From Lachnospiraceae bacterium (GTDB taxonomy: Bacteria; Bacillota; Clostridia; Lachnospirales; Lachnospiraceae): 64,000 bases of DNA. The notes under the pieces were generated by a model. The model was not told where the DNA came from. It made no database searches and was given only the letters and a program-made list of their open reading frames with translations. Of the stretch, positions 51,200 to 58,539 are shown piece by piece (positions within the stretch are counted from its first letter, which is position 1; the number at the start of each line of letters is the position of its first letter). Both the position numbers and the translations under genes were made by a program. The DNA lies in NCBI GenBank assembly GCA_017626325.1, contig JAGAIZ010000060.1, positions 1-64,000 on the forward strand, given 5' to 3'.

Positions 51200-52009
51200 A
51201 TGAGAAAAAAGATGAAAACAAAGACTATAACAGGAAAGAAAAAGAGAATATGTCAAATCGCGGCAGCGGGAATGACTTTGCTGCTGGCCGGCTGCGGACA
51301 GGCTGCGGAAGAAGAGACTGCGGAAGAGTCCCGGACGCAGGAAGAGGCAGTCGGGGAGACAGAGTCTTCGGGAGATACCTTCGCGGGTGAGTCGGCGGCG
51401 GACGGACATGTGGATTTCGATGCGCTGCAGCAGATTAATCCTGATATTTTCGCCTGGCTGTATGTGCCGGGAGCAGGAATCGATGTTCCGGTGCTGCAGA
51501 GCCATATCAGCGACGAGTATTATATCAGCCATGGGCCGGATGGCGCGGAATCGGAGACCGGAGCAGTCTACACGGAGATGCCGAACCTGATGAATATGTG
51601 CGATTTTAACACGATTGTGCATGGGAAGGATGAAGTGGAAGGCGACTGGTTCTACGGACTGCACCGATATGAGGATGCAGAGTTTTTTGAACAAAATGAA
51701 GAATTTTATCTGTATCTGCCGGACAATGTGCTGAGATACGAGATTGTAGGAGCATATTATGAGGAAGGAAGCGACATCCTAAGAAGGCATGATTATACCA
51801 CTTACGAAGGATGCCAGGCATTCTTAGATGAGATGTTCGCACGCAAAAGCATGGGAAAAAACATACGGGAAGGATGGGAAGACCTGACGCCGTATCATTT
51901 CCTGGTAACGCTGGACGGAAGAGTGCGGGATGATAATACGCAGTATGTAGTGGTAGGAGCGCTGGTGGAAGACGCAGCGGGCAAAATCGACCGGATGATA
52001 CTGGAATAG
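51200..52009 (+). CDS. Sortase B-like lipoprotein lacking the catalytic residues
   Basis: A 269-residue protein with sortase B architecture from about residue 73 (NPDIFAWLYVPGAGIDVPVL, DEYYISHG, FYGLHRYEDAEFF). Aligned by eye to class B sortases, the His of the YGH motif is Lys143 (HGK), the Cys of TLSTC is Arg241 (TLDGR) and the catalytic Arg is Gln248. All three active-site residues are thus absent. It carries a lipoprotein signal with lipobox LLAGC (Cys32) instead of the usual membrane helix. It cannot transpeptidate, so a binding or scaffold role outside the membrane is inferred. It lies after the LCP gene and before a small secreted protein. The start is poorly supported by ribosome signals. 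Confidence 0.8.
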   Translation: MRKKMKTKTITGKKKRICQIAAAGMTLLLAGCGQAAEEETAEESRTQEEAVGETESSGDTFAGESAADGHVDFDALQQINPDIFAWLYVPGAGIDVPVLQSHISDEYYISHGPDGAESETGAVYTEMPNLMNMCDFNTIVHGKDEVEGDWFYGLHRYEDAEFFEQNEEFYLYLPDNVLRYEIVGAYYEEGSDILRRHDYTTYEGCQAFLDEMFARKSMGKNIREGWEDLTPYHFLVTLDGRVRDDNTQYVVVGALVEDAAGKIDRMILE

Positions 52010-52112
52010 GAATCCGTCAGACGCCGCACACGGCGGCGATCAAAGAGGTATTAGCATCTTAGATGTTAATATAGATAAACCACACTTAGACTATGAAAGG
52101 AGGACGATGCCA

Positions 52113-52682
52113 ATGAAAAAGTTCGTAGCATTATTAACAGCATCTGTAATGTTAGCTTCTATGACAGTAAGCGCAGCAGGATCTCCTACTGCAGCAGCAG
52201 TAGTGGCAAGCTCAGCCGCATATGCGGAGGAAGGCTTCCATGCAGCAGCAGACCAGCAGGCAGCTTCTGAGAGAGGCTTATCAGCAGGTGAGTATTACAA
52301 CAACGCAGTAGTAGCAGCGCCCGGTATTGACAGTGCTTTACCGGTAGGCCAGGGCGGCAAGATCATGATCAATGGTGTTGCAACAAACCTGACAGCAACG
52401 CTGGCTAAGCCGGCGCAGGCGGTTGTAACGTCTGCAAACGCACAGGCAGCAGCGCTGGGCGGAACTTTACTGAATGTAGTAAAGGTAGATTTCCCTGGTG
52501 CAAATTACAATGTTGCTACAATTAACTTCTATGTAAAAGGCCTTGCAGAAGGCAAGAAGGTAGCTGCTAAGCAGTATGTAAACGGCGCCTGGGTTGACGT
52601 AGAAGTTGTAGAAGTAAGAGCTGACCATGTAGTTCTGAACTTAAAGAACTCCGGAGCAGTTGCATTTGTAGCACTTCCTTAA
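52113..52682 (+). CDS. Small secreted protein of unknown function
   Basis: A 189-residue protein with a signal peptide (KKFVALLTASVMLASMTVSA, cleavage likely near residue 22). The mature part is Ala/Val-rich: a helical region to about residue 75, then a beta-rich domain with GGKIMINGVATNLTATL, and a repeating beta C-terminus ending NSGAVAFVALP. I know no family. AAAGGAGG is 9 bp before ATG 52113, which decides against ATG 52107. No LPxTG or NPQTN sorting motif is seen. It is the last gene before a strong terminator and follows the pseudo-sortase, which may bind it. Confidence 0.7.
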   Translation: MKKFVALLTASVMLASMTVSAAGSPTAAAVVASSAAYAEEGFHAAADQQAASERGLSAGEYYNNAVVAAPGIDSALPVGQGGKIMINGVATNLTATLAKPAQAVVTSANAQAAALGGTLLNVVKVDFPGANYNVATINFYVKGLAEGKKVAAKQYVNGAWVDVEVVEVRADHVVLNLKNSGAVAFVALP

Positions 52683-52776
52683 TCGGAATCTGCAAATCCG
52701 GGATTTCCAAATCCGGGATATGTAAAACCTTATTAAGGTGTAACTTTTTTGAATTCAAAAAACGAGTGTGGGGTGG

Positions 52777-52806
52777 CATGCTGCCACTTCGGTGGCAGCA
52801 TGTTTT
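52777..52806 (+). terminator. Strong terminator of the cps-proximal operon
   Basis: CATGCTGCCAC-TTCG-GTGGCAGCATG, 11-bp perfect stem (52777-52802), followed by TTTT. Preceded by palindrome TTTTTTGAATTCAAAAAA (52745-52762). Confidence 0.88.
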
Positions 52807-52839
52807 CAAAAAAGAAAGTCTCAATATTAAGTAAAAAAG

Positions 52840-52871
52840 TTGATATTTTTTCGGGGGGGGGGGGGTATTAC
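52840..52871 (+). promoter_or_regulatory. Candidate phase-variable promoter with G13 spacer tract
   Basis: TTGATA (52840-52845) and TATTAC (52866-52871) are separated by 20 bp made of TTTTTTC plus 13 G (52853-52865). Optimal spacing is 17 bp, which a tract of 10 G would give. Only promoter I find between the terminator and the glycan operon. Confidence 0.5.
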
Positions 52872-52884
52872 GGGATGGTAAAAA

Positions 52885-52942
52885 TATCCGGCCCGAATAT
52901 TGTTACCTACGCCGGATATAAAAGAAGAGACAGGACGTAGGT
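52885..52942 (+). promoter_or_regulatory. Leader with two competing hairpins
   Basis: TATCCGG (52885-52891) can pair with CCGGATA (52912-52918). ACCTACG (52905-52911) can pair with CGTAGGT (52936-52942), which runs into TTTGTTG. The two interlock, so only one forms at a time, or they make a pseudoknot; the second looks like a weak terminator. Confidence 0.4.
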
Positions 52943-53025
52943 TTTGTTGTATAGAAGGAGAGAAAATGCTGTTTGCAGGAGACTGCAGACGGGAATGAAT
53001 TTGCTTTTGGAAAAGAGATTAGATT

Positions 53026-53946
53026 ATGAATTACGATTTAATTAGTTTAAATACGGTGATGAATCCGGATCCGAAGCTGGGGGGCTTGTCTTTTGTTGAG
53101 AGCCAGAGAGACATTCCGTTTTCGATACAGAGGGTTTATTGCATCTATAAAACAGAAGAAAATCAGCACAGGGGATTTCATGCACACAAAAAGAACTGGC
53201 AGCTTTTGTTTTGCCCCTACGGAGCTGTGGAGATTATCCTTTCGGACGGAGTAGATAGTGAAACGGTGACTTTAGATGAGCCATCCAAGGGGCTGGTTCT
53301 GCATCCGGGATTGTGGCGTGAAATGATATGGAAGCATGATGATTCGGTTCTCTGTGTAGCAGCGTCAGAATATTATGATCCAGATGAATACATAAGAGAT
53401 TACGATGAATTTTTGAAATATAAAAACGTAACTACAGATGAAATTAAATGGGGGGGGGTAAATAGGTTAGATTATCTGGATAATTATTTGCAGGGATCAA
53501 GAATGCTTTGTTTTCCTGGTATAAATGAGAAAGCACAGAAATCTTTCGAAGTTAAAGGAGTCAGGGATGTCCCGTTTGAAATCAGAAGAATTTTCTATAT
53601 TTTTGGGAAAGGTAATGTGGGACTTGTCAGAGGAAAACATGCAAATAGAAATTCAGAGTTTGTGCTTTTTAATGTCTCCGGCAAGAGTAAAGTAAAGACT
53701 ATCGATGAAAATCGGAAAGAAGTTATTTATGAATTAAACCAGCCGAGAGAGGCTGTCTATCTGCCGCGGATGACATGGAAAGAAATGTATGATTTTACAG
53801 AAGATTCAGTTTTAATGGTTTTGACGAATGAATACTATGACCCTGAAGAGTATATAAGAAGTTTTAATGATTATGTTAAAGAAATAAAATCTGTGATGGA
53901 GAATGAAAATGGCTATAGAAACTGTTGTATTGAAGAGAACGTTTAA
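53026..53946 (+). CDS. Tandem FdtA/WxcM-like sugar 3,4-ketoisomerase
   Basis: A 306-residue protein made of two cupin domains of the FdtA/QdtA family (1-137 and about 150-300), which isomerise dTDP-4-keto-6-deoxyglucose to the 3-keto sugar used for Fuc3N or Qui3N. Domain 1 keeps both histidines (His52, His54 in GFHAHKK); domain 2 has His205 but Asn207 (GKHANRN), so may differ or be inactive. Free FdtA is about 140 residues. A 9-G tract codes Trp142-Gly-Gly between the domains; gain or loss of one G gives an immediate stop. The next gene starts inside its end. Confidence 0.85.
   Translation: MNYDLISLNTVMNPDPKLGGLSFVESQRDIPFSIQRVYCIYKTEENQHRGFHAHKKNWQLLFCPYGAVEIILSDGVDSETVTLDEPSKGLVLHPGLWREMIWKHDDSVLCVAASEYYDPDEYIRDYDEFLKYKNVTTDEIKWGGVNRLDYLDNYLQGSRMLCFPGINEKAQKSFEVKGVRDVPFEIRRIFYIFGKGNVGLVRGKHANRNSEFVLFNVSGKSKVKTIDENRKEVIYELNQPREAVYLPRMTWKEMYDFTEDSVLMVLTNEYYDPEEYIRSFNDYVKEIKSVMENENGYRNCCIEENV
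53450..53458 (+). repeat. G9 tract at the FdtA domain junction
   Basis: Nine consecutive G in codons 142-145. With eight G the frame reads TAA at once; with ten G it reads AAA then TAG. Either change yields a protein of about 144-146 residues containing domain 1 only. Confidence 0.9.
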
Positions 53947-55000
53947 TGCACATAAGGATGAGTATGAGGAAGCGGCGCTAAGAGCTCTTAATTCTGGCTG
54001 GTATATTCTTGGAAATGAAATGCAGGAATTTGAAGAGCAGTTTGCTTCTTATCTGGGAGTAAAACATTGTGTTGCCGTTAATTCTGGAACAGACGCCCTT
54101 ATTCTTGCATTGCGGGCACTTGATATCCATGAAGGTGATGAGGTCATTGTTCCTGCAAATACCTACATAGCATCTGTGATTGGTGTGACTGAAAACGGTG
54201 CAACACCGGTGTTTGTAGACGCAGATAAATTTATGGAAATTGATGCAGACGGTATCGAAGAAAAGATAACCAATAGAACAAAAGCTATTCTGCCGGTTCA
54301 TCTGTTCGGGCAGACAAGCAGAATGGACAGAATTAAGGCATTGGCAGACAAGTATCATTTAAAACTTATTGAGGATTGTGCGCAGTGTCATGGTTCTAAA
54401 TACAAGGGACAGTATGCAGGTACTTTTGGTGATATAGGATGCTTTAGTTTTTACCCAACTAAGCCTTTAGGCGCTTTGGGTGATGCTGGAGCAATTGTAA
54501 CAAATGATAATGAAGTGGCTGAAAGGCTGCGCCTGTTGAGAAATTATGGCAGCAAAATTAAATATCATAATGAAATTAATGGTATAAACAGCCGTATGGA
54601 TGAAGTGCAGGCTTCTGTACTGAAGATAGGCCTTAAATATCTTGATGAAGGTAATGAGATCAGAAAGAAGCAGGCTCGGATGTATATGGAAGGTATAAAA
54701 AATCCTAAAGTTATTATTCCTCCTGTAAATGAAAACGCAGATCATGTTTATCATCTTTTTCCTGTACTTGTGAAGGAACGTGATAAGTTTCAAAAATACT
54801 TGCTGGAAAATGAAATAAAAACACAGGTACACTATCCAATTCCACCTTATATGGCTGAGTGCTATAAGGACTGGAGATATGTATGGAGCGATTTCCCGAA
54901 TGCGGAACGATATGCAAAACAGGAGGTCAGTCTTCCTATTTATGTTGGATTGCCGGACGCGGAACTGCAGTATGTAATCGATGTGGTTAATAGATATTAA
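53909..55000 (+). CDS. DegT/DnrJ/EryC1/StrS sugar aminotransferase (FdtB-like)
   Basis: A 363-residue PLP-dependent aminotransferase. The PLP lysine is Lys185 in FSFYPTKPLGALGDAGA, with Asp156 in LIEDCAQCHG and the start LNSGWYILGNEMQEFE. Following an FdtA-type isomerase, it most likely makes dTDP-3-amino-3,6-dideoxyhexose (Fuc3N or Qui3N). ATG 53909 lies in the end of the isomerase gene (38-bp overlap), so expression is coupled. Confidence 0.9.
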   Translation: MAIETVVLKRTFNAHKDEYEEAALRALNSGWYILGNEMQEFEEQFASYLGVKHCVAVNSGTDALILALRALDIHEGDEVIVPANTYIASVIGVTENGATPVFVDADKFMEIDADGIEEKITNRTKAILPVHLFGQTSRMDRIKALADKYHLKLIEDCAQCHGSKYKGQYAGTFGDIGCFSFYPTKPLGALGDAGAIVTNDNEVAERLRLLRNYGSKIKYHNEINGINSRMDEVQASVLKIGLKYLDEGNEIRKKQARMYMEGIKNPKVIIPPVNENADHVYHLFPVLVKERDKFQKYLLENEIKTQVHYPIPPYMAECYKDWRYVWSDFPNAERYAKQEVSLPIYVGLPDAELQYVIDVVNRY

Positions 55001-55069
55001 CTATCTATTAAATCTAAACTGATCAGATTAAATAGATATATGTTATCAGATAGTTGAAGAGGAAGCGTG

Positions 55070-56038
55070 ATGTTAGAAGAAGAATTATGGCATGTGAAAA
55101 GAGTCACCGCTCAGGAATATGAAGAGTTTGTTCCTGACAGAAGAAATTTCTTTAATGAGCCAAGATTTACAGAGTTAAACAAATATAAGGTAGATGATAT
55201 TTATTATGTTGTTTTGATGCGCGGTGAATCTGCTCGTTTTGGACTGATTATCGGAAAGTCTGGCAATGAAGCAAAATGTCCTTTTTCTGCACCGTATTCT
55301 TATCCGGTAGCAATTATTAACGAATCTAAGCAGGAATCCATAGATGCTGCTTTGGCGATATTAGAGCAATACTTGTTTGCAGAGGGCATTCGTGATATAA
55401 GATATGTTTTTCCGCCATTGTTTTATGATGAACATCTTTTGTCGGGATGGATAAGTGCATTTTATAGAAGTGGTTATACAGTTGCTAACTTGGATCTCAG
55501 TTACGCTCTTAATTTGGATAAGCTGAATGTAGAGGAGGAAGCGTATGGCAATATGATAACTGCAAAAGGGCGTAAAGCTCTTAGACGTGCCAGACGTTCA
55601 GGGTTGGAAATTATTAAATGTGAGTCGGAGAAGGATTTCCGAGAGGCATACAAAATCATAGAGATTGGACATGAATTCAAAGGTTTTCCTGTGAGGCTTA
55701 CTTTTGAACAACTTTCCGATACCTTAAAGTTGGTAGCGCACGATGCCTTTATTGTAAAAAAAGATGGAATCGGAATTGTAGCAGAATATTTATATCGCGT
55801 CAACGATAAGATCGTGCAGGGAATTTATACGGGTACTCACCCGGATTACATGGATTGTAGCGGCATGAATCTGCTGACTTGGCATACCATTCTATATTAT
55901 GGTGGGTTAGGGTATAAAATGCTGGATAAAGCGACCGCAACAGAAAACAGTGAGCCGAATTACGGATTATGTAATTTTAAAGAAAGCGTTGGTTGCGAGA
56001 GAAGTCTTAAGTATACATTTTATAAAGAACTGATATAG
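55070..56038 (+). CDS. GNAT-fold acyltransferase (FemAB/BioF2-like)
   Basis: A 322-residue protein with a C-terminal GNAT domain of the kind used in FemAB-like acyl or aminoacyl transferases: KGRKALRRARRSGLEIIKCE, FIVKKDGIGIVAEYLYRV and the end GLCNFKESVGC. By location it may acylate the amino sugar made upstream, but two other acyltransferases follow, so its own acceptor is open. GAGGAAGC supports ATG 55070; GTG 55067 is possible. Confidence 0.7.
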   Translation: MLEEELWHVKRVTAQEYEEFVPDRRNFFNEPRFTELNKYKVDDIYYVVLMRGESARFGLIIGKSGNEAKCPFSAPYSYPVAIINESKQESIDAALAILEQYLFAEGIRDIRYVFPPLFYDEHLLSGWISAFYRSGYTVANLDLSYALNLDKLNVEEEAYGNMITAKGRKALRRARRSGLEIIKCESEKDFREAYKIIEIGHEFKGFPVRLTFEQLSDTLKLVAHDAFIVKKDGIGIVAEYLYRVNDKIVQGIYTGTHPDYMDCSGMNLLTWHTILYYGGLGYKMLDKATATENSEPNYGLCNFKESVGCERSLKYTFYKELI

Positions 56039-56050
56039 GTGAGGAATATT

Positions 56051-56884
56051 ATGAATGTAAAAGAGCAATATATCGGGAATTCAAATTTGATTTCAAAAAG
56101 CGAAGCAGAGATGGCAGAGATGCTTAAAAGAAAGAATCTTGATCACGCAAATGAAGTTGCACAAAGAGTAGTTCCTAAGGATACGATATATTCCAGATAT
56201 GTCAAAAGATTATTTGACATTATAATTTCTTTAACTGCGTGTATTTTGTTGTTGCCTTTTAATCTCGTCTTTGCGGTATGTACCTTTCTAGATGTCGGCA
56301 GACCAATTTTTTATAGGCAGTCGCGTTGTGGAAAAGATGGTAAAGAATTTATTTTGGTTAAATTTAGAAATATGAATAATAAGACGGACGAAAAAGGTCA
56401 GCTATTACCGGCAGCGCAGCGAATAACTAAATTTGGGCATATTATGCGCAAATATTCTCTGGATGAGTTCTTAAATTTTGTAAATGTATTAAAGGGGGAT
56501 ATGTCCATTATTGGGCCAAGACCTTTACCAATGTTTTTTTATCAGAGAATGAATGACAGACACAAGATGAGAACTTGCGTCAGACCAGGATTGGAATGCC
56601 CGCGTATATTTGTACCGGAAGACAAAAACTTATGTCAATATCATATTCAATTTGAAAATGATATTTGGTATGTGGAACACGTTAGTTTCATAACGGATGC
56701 TAAGATGTGCTTTAAATTGGTAAAAATGGTATTTGATTTAAGAATAAGAGATCGGCGTGCAAAGGGGGATGCAGCGTCATATTTTGTGGGCTACGACGAG
56801 CAGGGTCATGCTTTGAGCATGAATACAGCAAGACAACTTTATGGAGAAAACGCTCAAATTAAGAAGGATGTTTTGGCATGTTGA
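56051..56884 (+). CDS. Initiating sugar-phosphate transferase (WcaJ/PglC family)
   Basis: A 277-residue bacterial sugar transferase (PF02397) that loads the first sugar phosphate onto undecaprenyl phosphate at the membrane. It has one re-entrant hydrophobic helix (KRLFDIIISLTACILLLPFN), then VGRPIFYRQSRCGKDGKEF, KFRNM, and the catalytic region YSLDEFLNFVNVLKGDMSII with GPRPLP. This is the short PglC-like class without the N-terminal four-helix part. AGGTGAGG supports ATG 56051. A 22-nt gap separates it from the next gene. Confidence 0.9.
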   Translation: MNVKEQYIGNSNLISKSEAEMAEMLKRKNLDHANEVAQRVVPKDTIYSRYVKRLFDIIISLTACILLLPFNLVFAVCTFLDVGRPIFYRQSRCGKDGKEFILVKFRNMNNKTDEKGQLLPAAQRITKFGHIMRKYSLDEFLNFVNVLKGDMSIIGPRPLPMFFYQRMNDRHKMRTCVRPGLECPRIFVPEDKNLCQYHIQFENDIWYVEHVSFITDAKMCFKLVKMVFDLRIRDRRAKGDAASYFVGYDEQGHALSMNTARQLYGENAQIKKDVLAC

Positions 56885-56906
56885 TGGAAGGGCATGGAGG
56901 ATTAAT

Positions 56907-57551
56907 GTGAAAGATATCATTATCGTATGTGCAGGCAGTTATGGTAAAGAAGTGTATTATACCATTCAAAAAATAAACCAGGCAGCACTGAAAGATGGAA
57001 AAGAAAAACAATATAATTTATTAGGTTTTATCAATGATATTCCGAATGCATTGGAAACATCAGAAATAGATCTTCCGATTTTAGGTACAATCAAAGAATG
57101 GAGGCCTATTGCCGACGAAGTCTATGCGCTTGGATTGGGTACGCCTTCATCAAAGAAAAAAGTTGTGGACATGCTTAAAAGCAGAGGATGTCAGTTTGAA
57201 ACAATAATAGCGCCCTATGTGATTTTGCCGGATGATCTGGTTATTGGGGAAGGATGTCTGATTAAAGCATACCATATTGCCAGCGGTGTTAAGATAGGAA
57301 ATTATGTGAATATGCATGGATCCATGATTATGCCAGGAGCAGTTATTGGAGATTATAGTACTACAACTGGTTTTGCCGTTATAGAAAATGCTTCTATTGG
57401 GGAAGGTGTATATGTTGGAAGCCATGCCGTTGTTACAGAAGGAGTAACTGTAGGCGATAACGTTAATATATCAGCGGGAAGCATTGTAATCAAAGATATT
57501 TCTTCTAATAAAAAAGTGTTTGGTTTTCCTGCGGTTGAATCTTCGCTGTAA
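56907..57551 (+). CDS. NeuD/PglD-like sugar acyltransferase 1
   Basis: A 214-residue left-handed beta-helix acyltransferase. Residues 1-90 are the PglD N-terminal sugar-nucleotide domain (IIIVCAGSYGKEVYYTI, ILGTIKEW); residues about 105-205 are hexapeptide repeats (VIGEGCLIKA, IGNYVNMHGSMIMPGAVIGD, VTVGDNVNISAGSIV) that bind acyl-CoA. GTG 56907 follows GGAGG at 6 bp. It probably acylates a sugar amine or hydroxyl. A diverged copy follows directly. Confidence 0.8.
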   Translation: MKDIIIVCAGSYGKEVYYTIQKINQAALKDGKEKQYNLLGFINDIPNALETSEIDLPILGTIKEWRPIADEVYALGLGTPSSKKKVVDMLKSRGCQFETIIAPYVILPDDLVIGEGCLIKAYHIASGVKIGNYVNMHGSMIMPGAVIGDYSTTTGFAVIENASIGEGVYVGSHAVVTEGVTVGDNVNISAGSIVIKDISSNKKVFGFPAVESSL

Positions 57552-57568
57552 GGTGTAGAGAGGTGCAT

Positions 57569-58240
57569 ATGCAGAAAAATGTGATTATAGTCTGTGAAGA
57601 TTTATTTGGGTTGGAAGTGTATTCAATATTAAATGAAATTAATATGTATGTGGCAAGAGAAAGATTGTCCGATGATACATATGATGTAAAGGGATTTATT
57701 TCCAATAATCCGCAGCCCTTCGGTATGGTTGATAATCAATCTAAACCTATTTTGGGAAATATAGATTCCTGGCAGCCAATTGATGATGAACAATATGTTA
57801 TGGGAATCAAAGATCCGGAGAATAAAGAATATGCGGCAAAGGTACTTAAAGACAAAGGCGCAAAATTTCTGACAATTCTGACGCCATGGACCTTAACGCC
57901 GGATCGTACCTGTATAGGAGAAGGATGTGTAATTTCGAATTATAGCTTTAAGGATGGCGCGGTATTTGACGAATTCGTAACAATGATTAATGTTATGGCG
58001 GGAGCGGCTCATGTAGGGGCATATACTACGATACAGGCATTTGCCAATATCACGAATGCGGACATAGGTAAGAAGGTTCGGATTGGAAGTCATGCTTTCA
58101 TAATGGAACATATAAAAATCGGGGATAATTCTCGGATTTATCCGGGCAGCATGGTATATGCCAATGTGAAGCCGAATCAAAAAATGGCTGGTATTCCTGC
58201 AAATAGAATGAAATACAGAAAACTTGTTGAGGAAGCTTGA
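57569..58240 (+). CDS. NeuD/PglD-like sugar acyltransferase 2
   Basis: A 223-residue paralogue of the preceding gene: PglD-type N-terminal domain (NVIIVCEDLFGLEVYSIL, ILGNIDSWQP) and hexapeptide-repeat C-terminus (IGEGCVISNYSFKDGAVFDE, IGDNSRIYPGSMVY). The catalytic His expected after the third turn is less clear than in copy 1. The two may form a heteromer or serve two acyl positions. ATG 57569 follows GAGAGG. Confidence 0.75.
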   Translation: MQKNVIIVCEDLFGLEVYSILNEINMYVARERLSDDTYDVKGFISNNPQPFGMVDNQSKPILGNIDSWQPIDDEQYVMGIKDPENKEYAAKVLKDKGAKFLTILTPWTLTPDRTCIGEGCVISNYSFKDGAVFDEFVTMINVMAGAAHVGAYTTIQAFANITNADIGKKVRIGSHAFIMEHIKIGDNSRIYPGSMVYANVKPNQKMAGIPANRMKYRKLVEEA

Positions 58241-58290
58241 TACTTTTTCAACTTATTAAATTATATTTACTTTATTAAAGGAGAGGGACA

Positions 58291-58527
58291 ATGACAAATT
58301 TAGAAAAATACAATCAGGCATTTTGTGAAACTTTTCAATTAGAAAATCCGGATTTTGATGCGCTTCAGTATATGGGGATCGAACAGTGGGATTCGGTGGG
58401 CCATATGTCACTGGTTGCCGCGCTTGAGGATGCGTTTGATATTATGATGGACACAGATGACATTATCGATTTTTCATCTTATGCAAAGGGGAAAGAGATT
58501 CTCAAAAAATACGAAGTGGAAATTTAA
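58291..58527 (+). CDS. Acyl carrier protein
   Basis: A 78-residue acyl carrier protein. The phosphopantetheine serine is in WDSVGHMSL, and helix 3 follows as DAFDIMMDTDDI. AAAGGAGAG precedes the ATG. It is a dedicated carrier, not the fatty-acid ACP, as it lies next to an AMP-ligase inside a glycan cluster. It probably delivers an acyl group to one of the sugar acyltransferases. Confidence 0.88.
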   Translation: MTNLEKYNQAFCETFQLENPDFDALQYMGIEQWDSVGHMSLVAALEDAFDIMMDTDDIIDFSSYAKGKEILKKYEVEI

Positions 58528-58539
58528 GGGGTAGTAGGG

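Larger units (their letters stand above)
52683..53025. other. Junction between cps and glycan-specific operons
   Basis: About 340 bp without a gene. It contains an 18-bp palindrome (52745-52762), a strong terminator, a promoter with a 13-G spacer tract and leader hairpins. Confidence 0.65.

Noticed and set aside
52745-52820. Invertible promoter with flanking inverted repeats
   Set aside because: The 18-bp palindrome and terminator are local hairpins; I found no matching repeat pair on both sides of the promoter and no invertase gene.
52749-52940. 63-codon plus-strand ORF running through the poly-G tract
   Set aside because: It contains the whole terminator stem and the promoter region, starts with TTG without a ribosome site and has no recognisable protein features.
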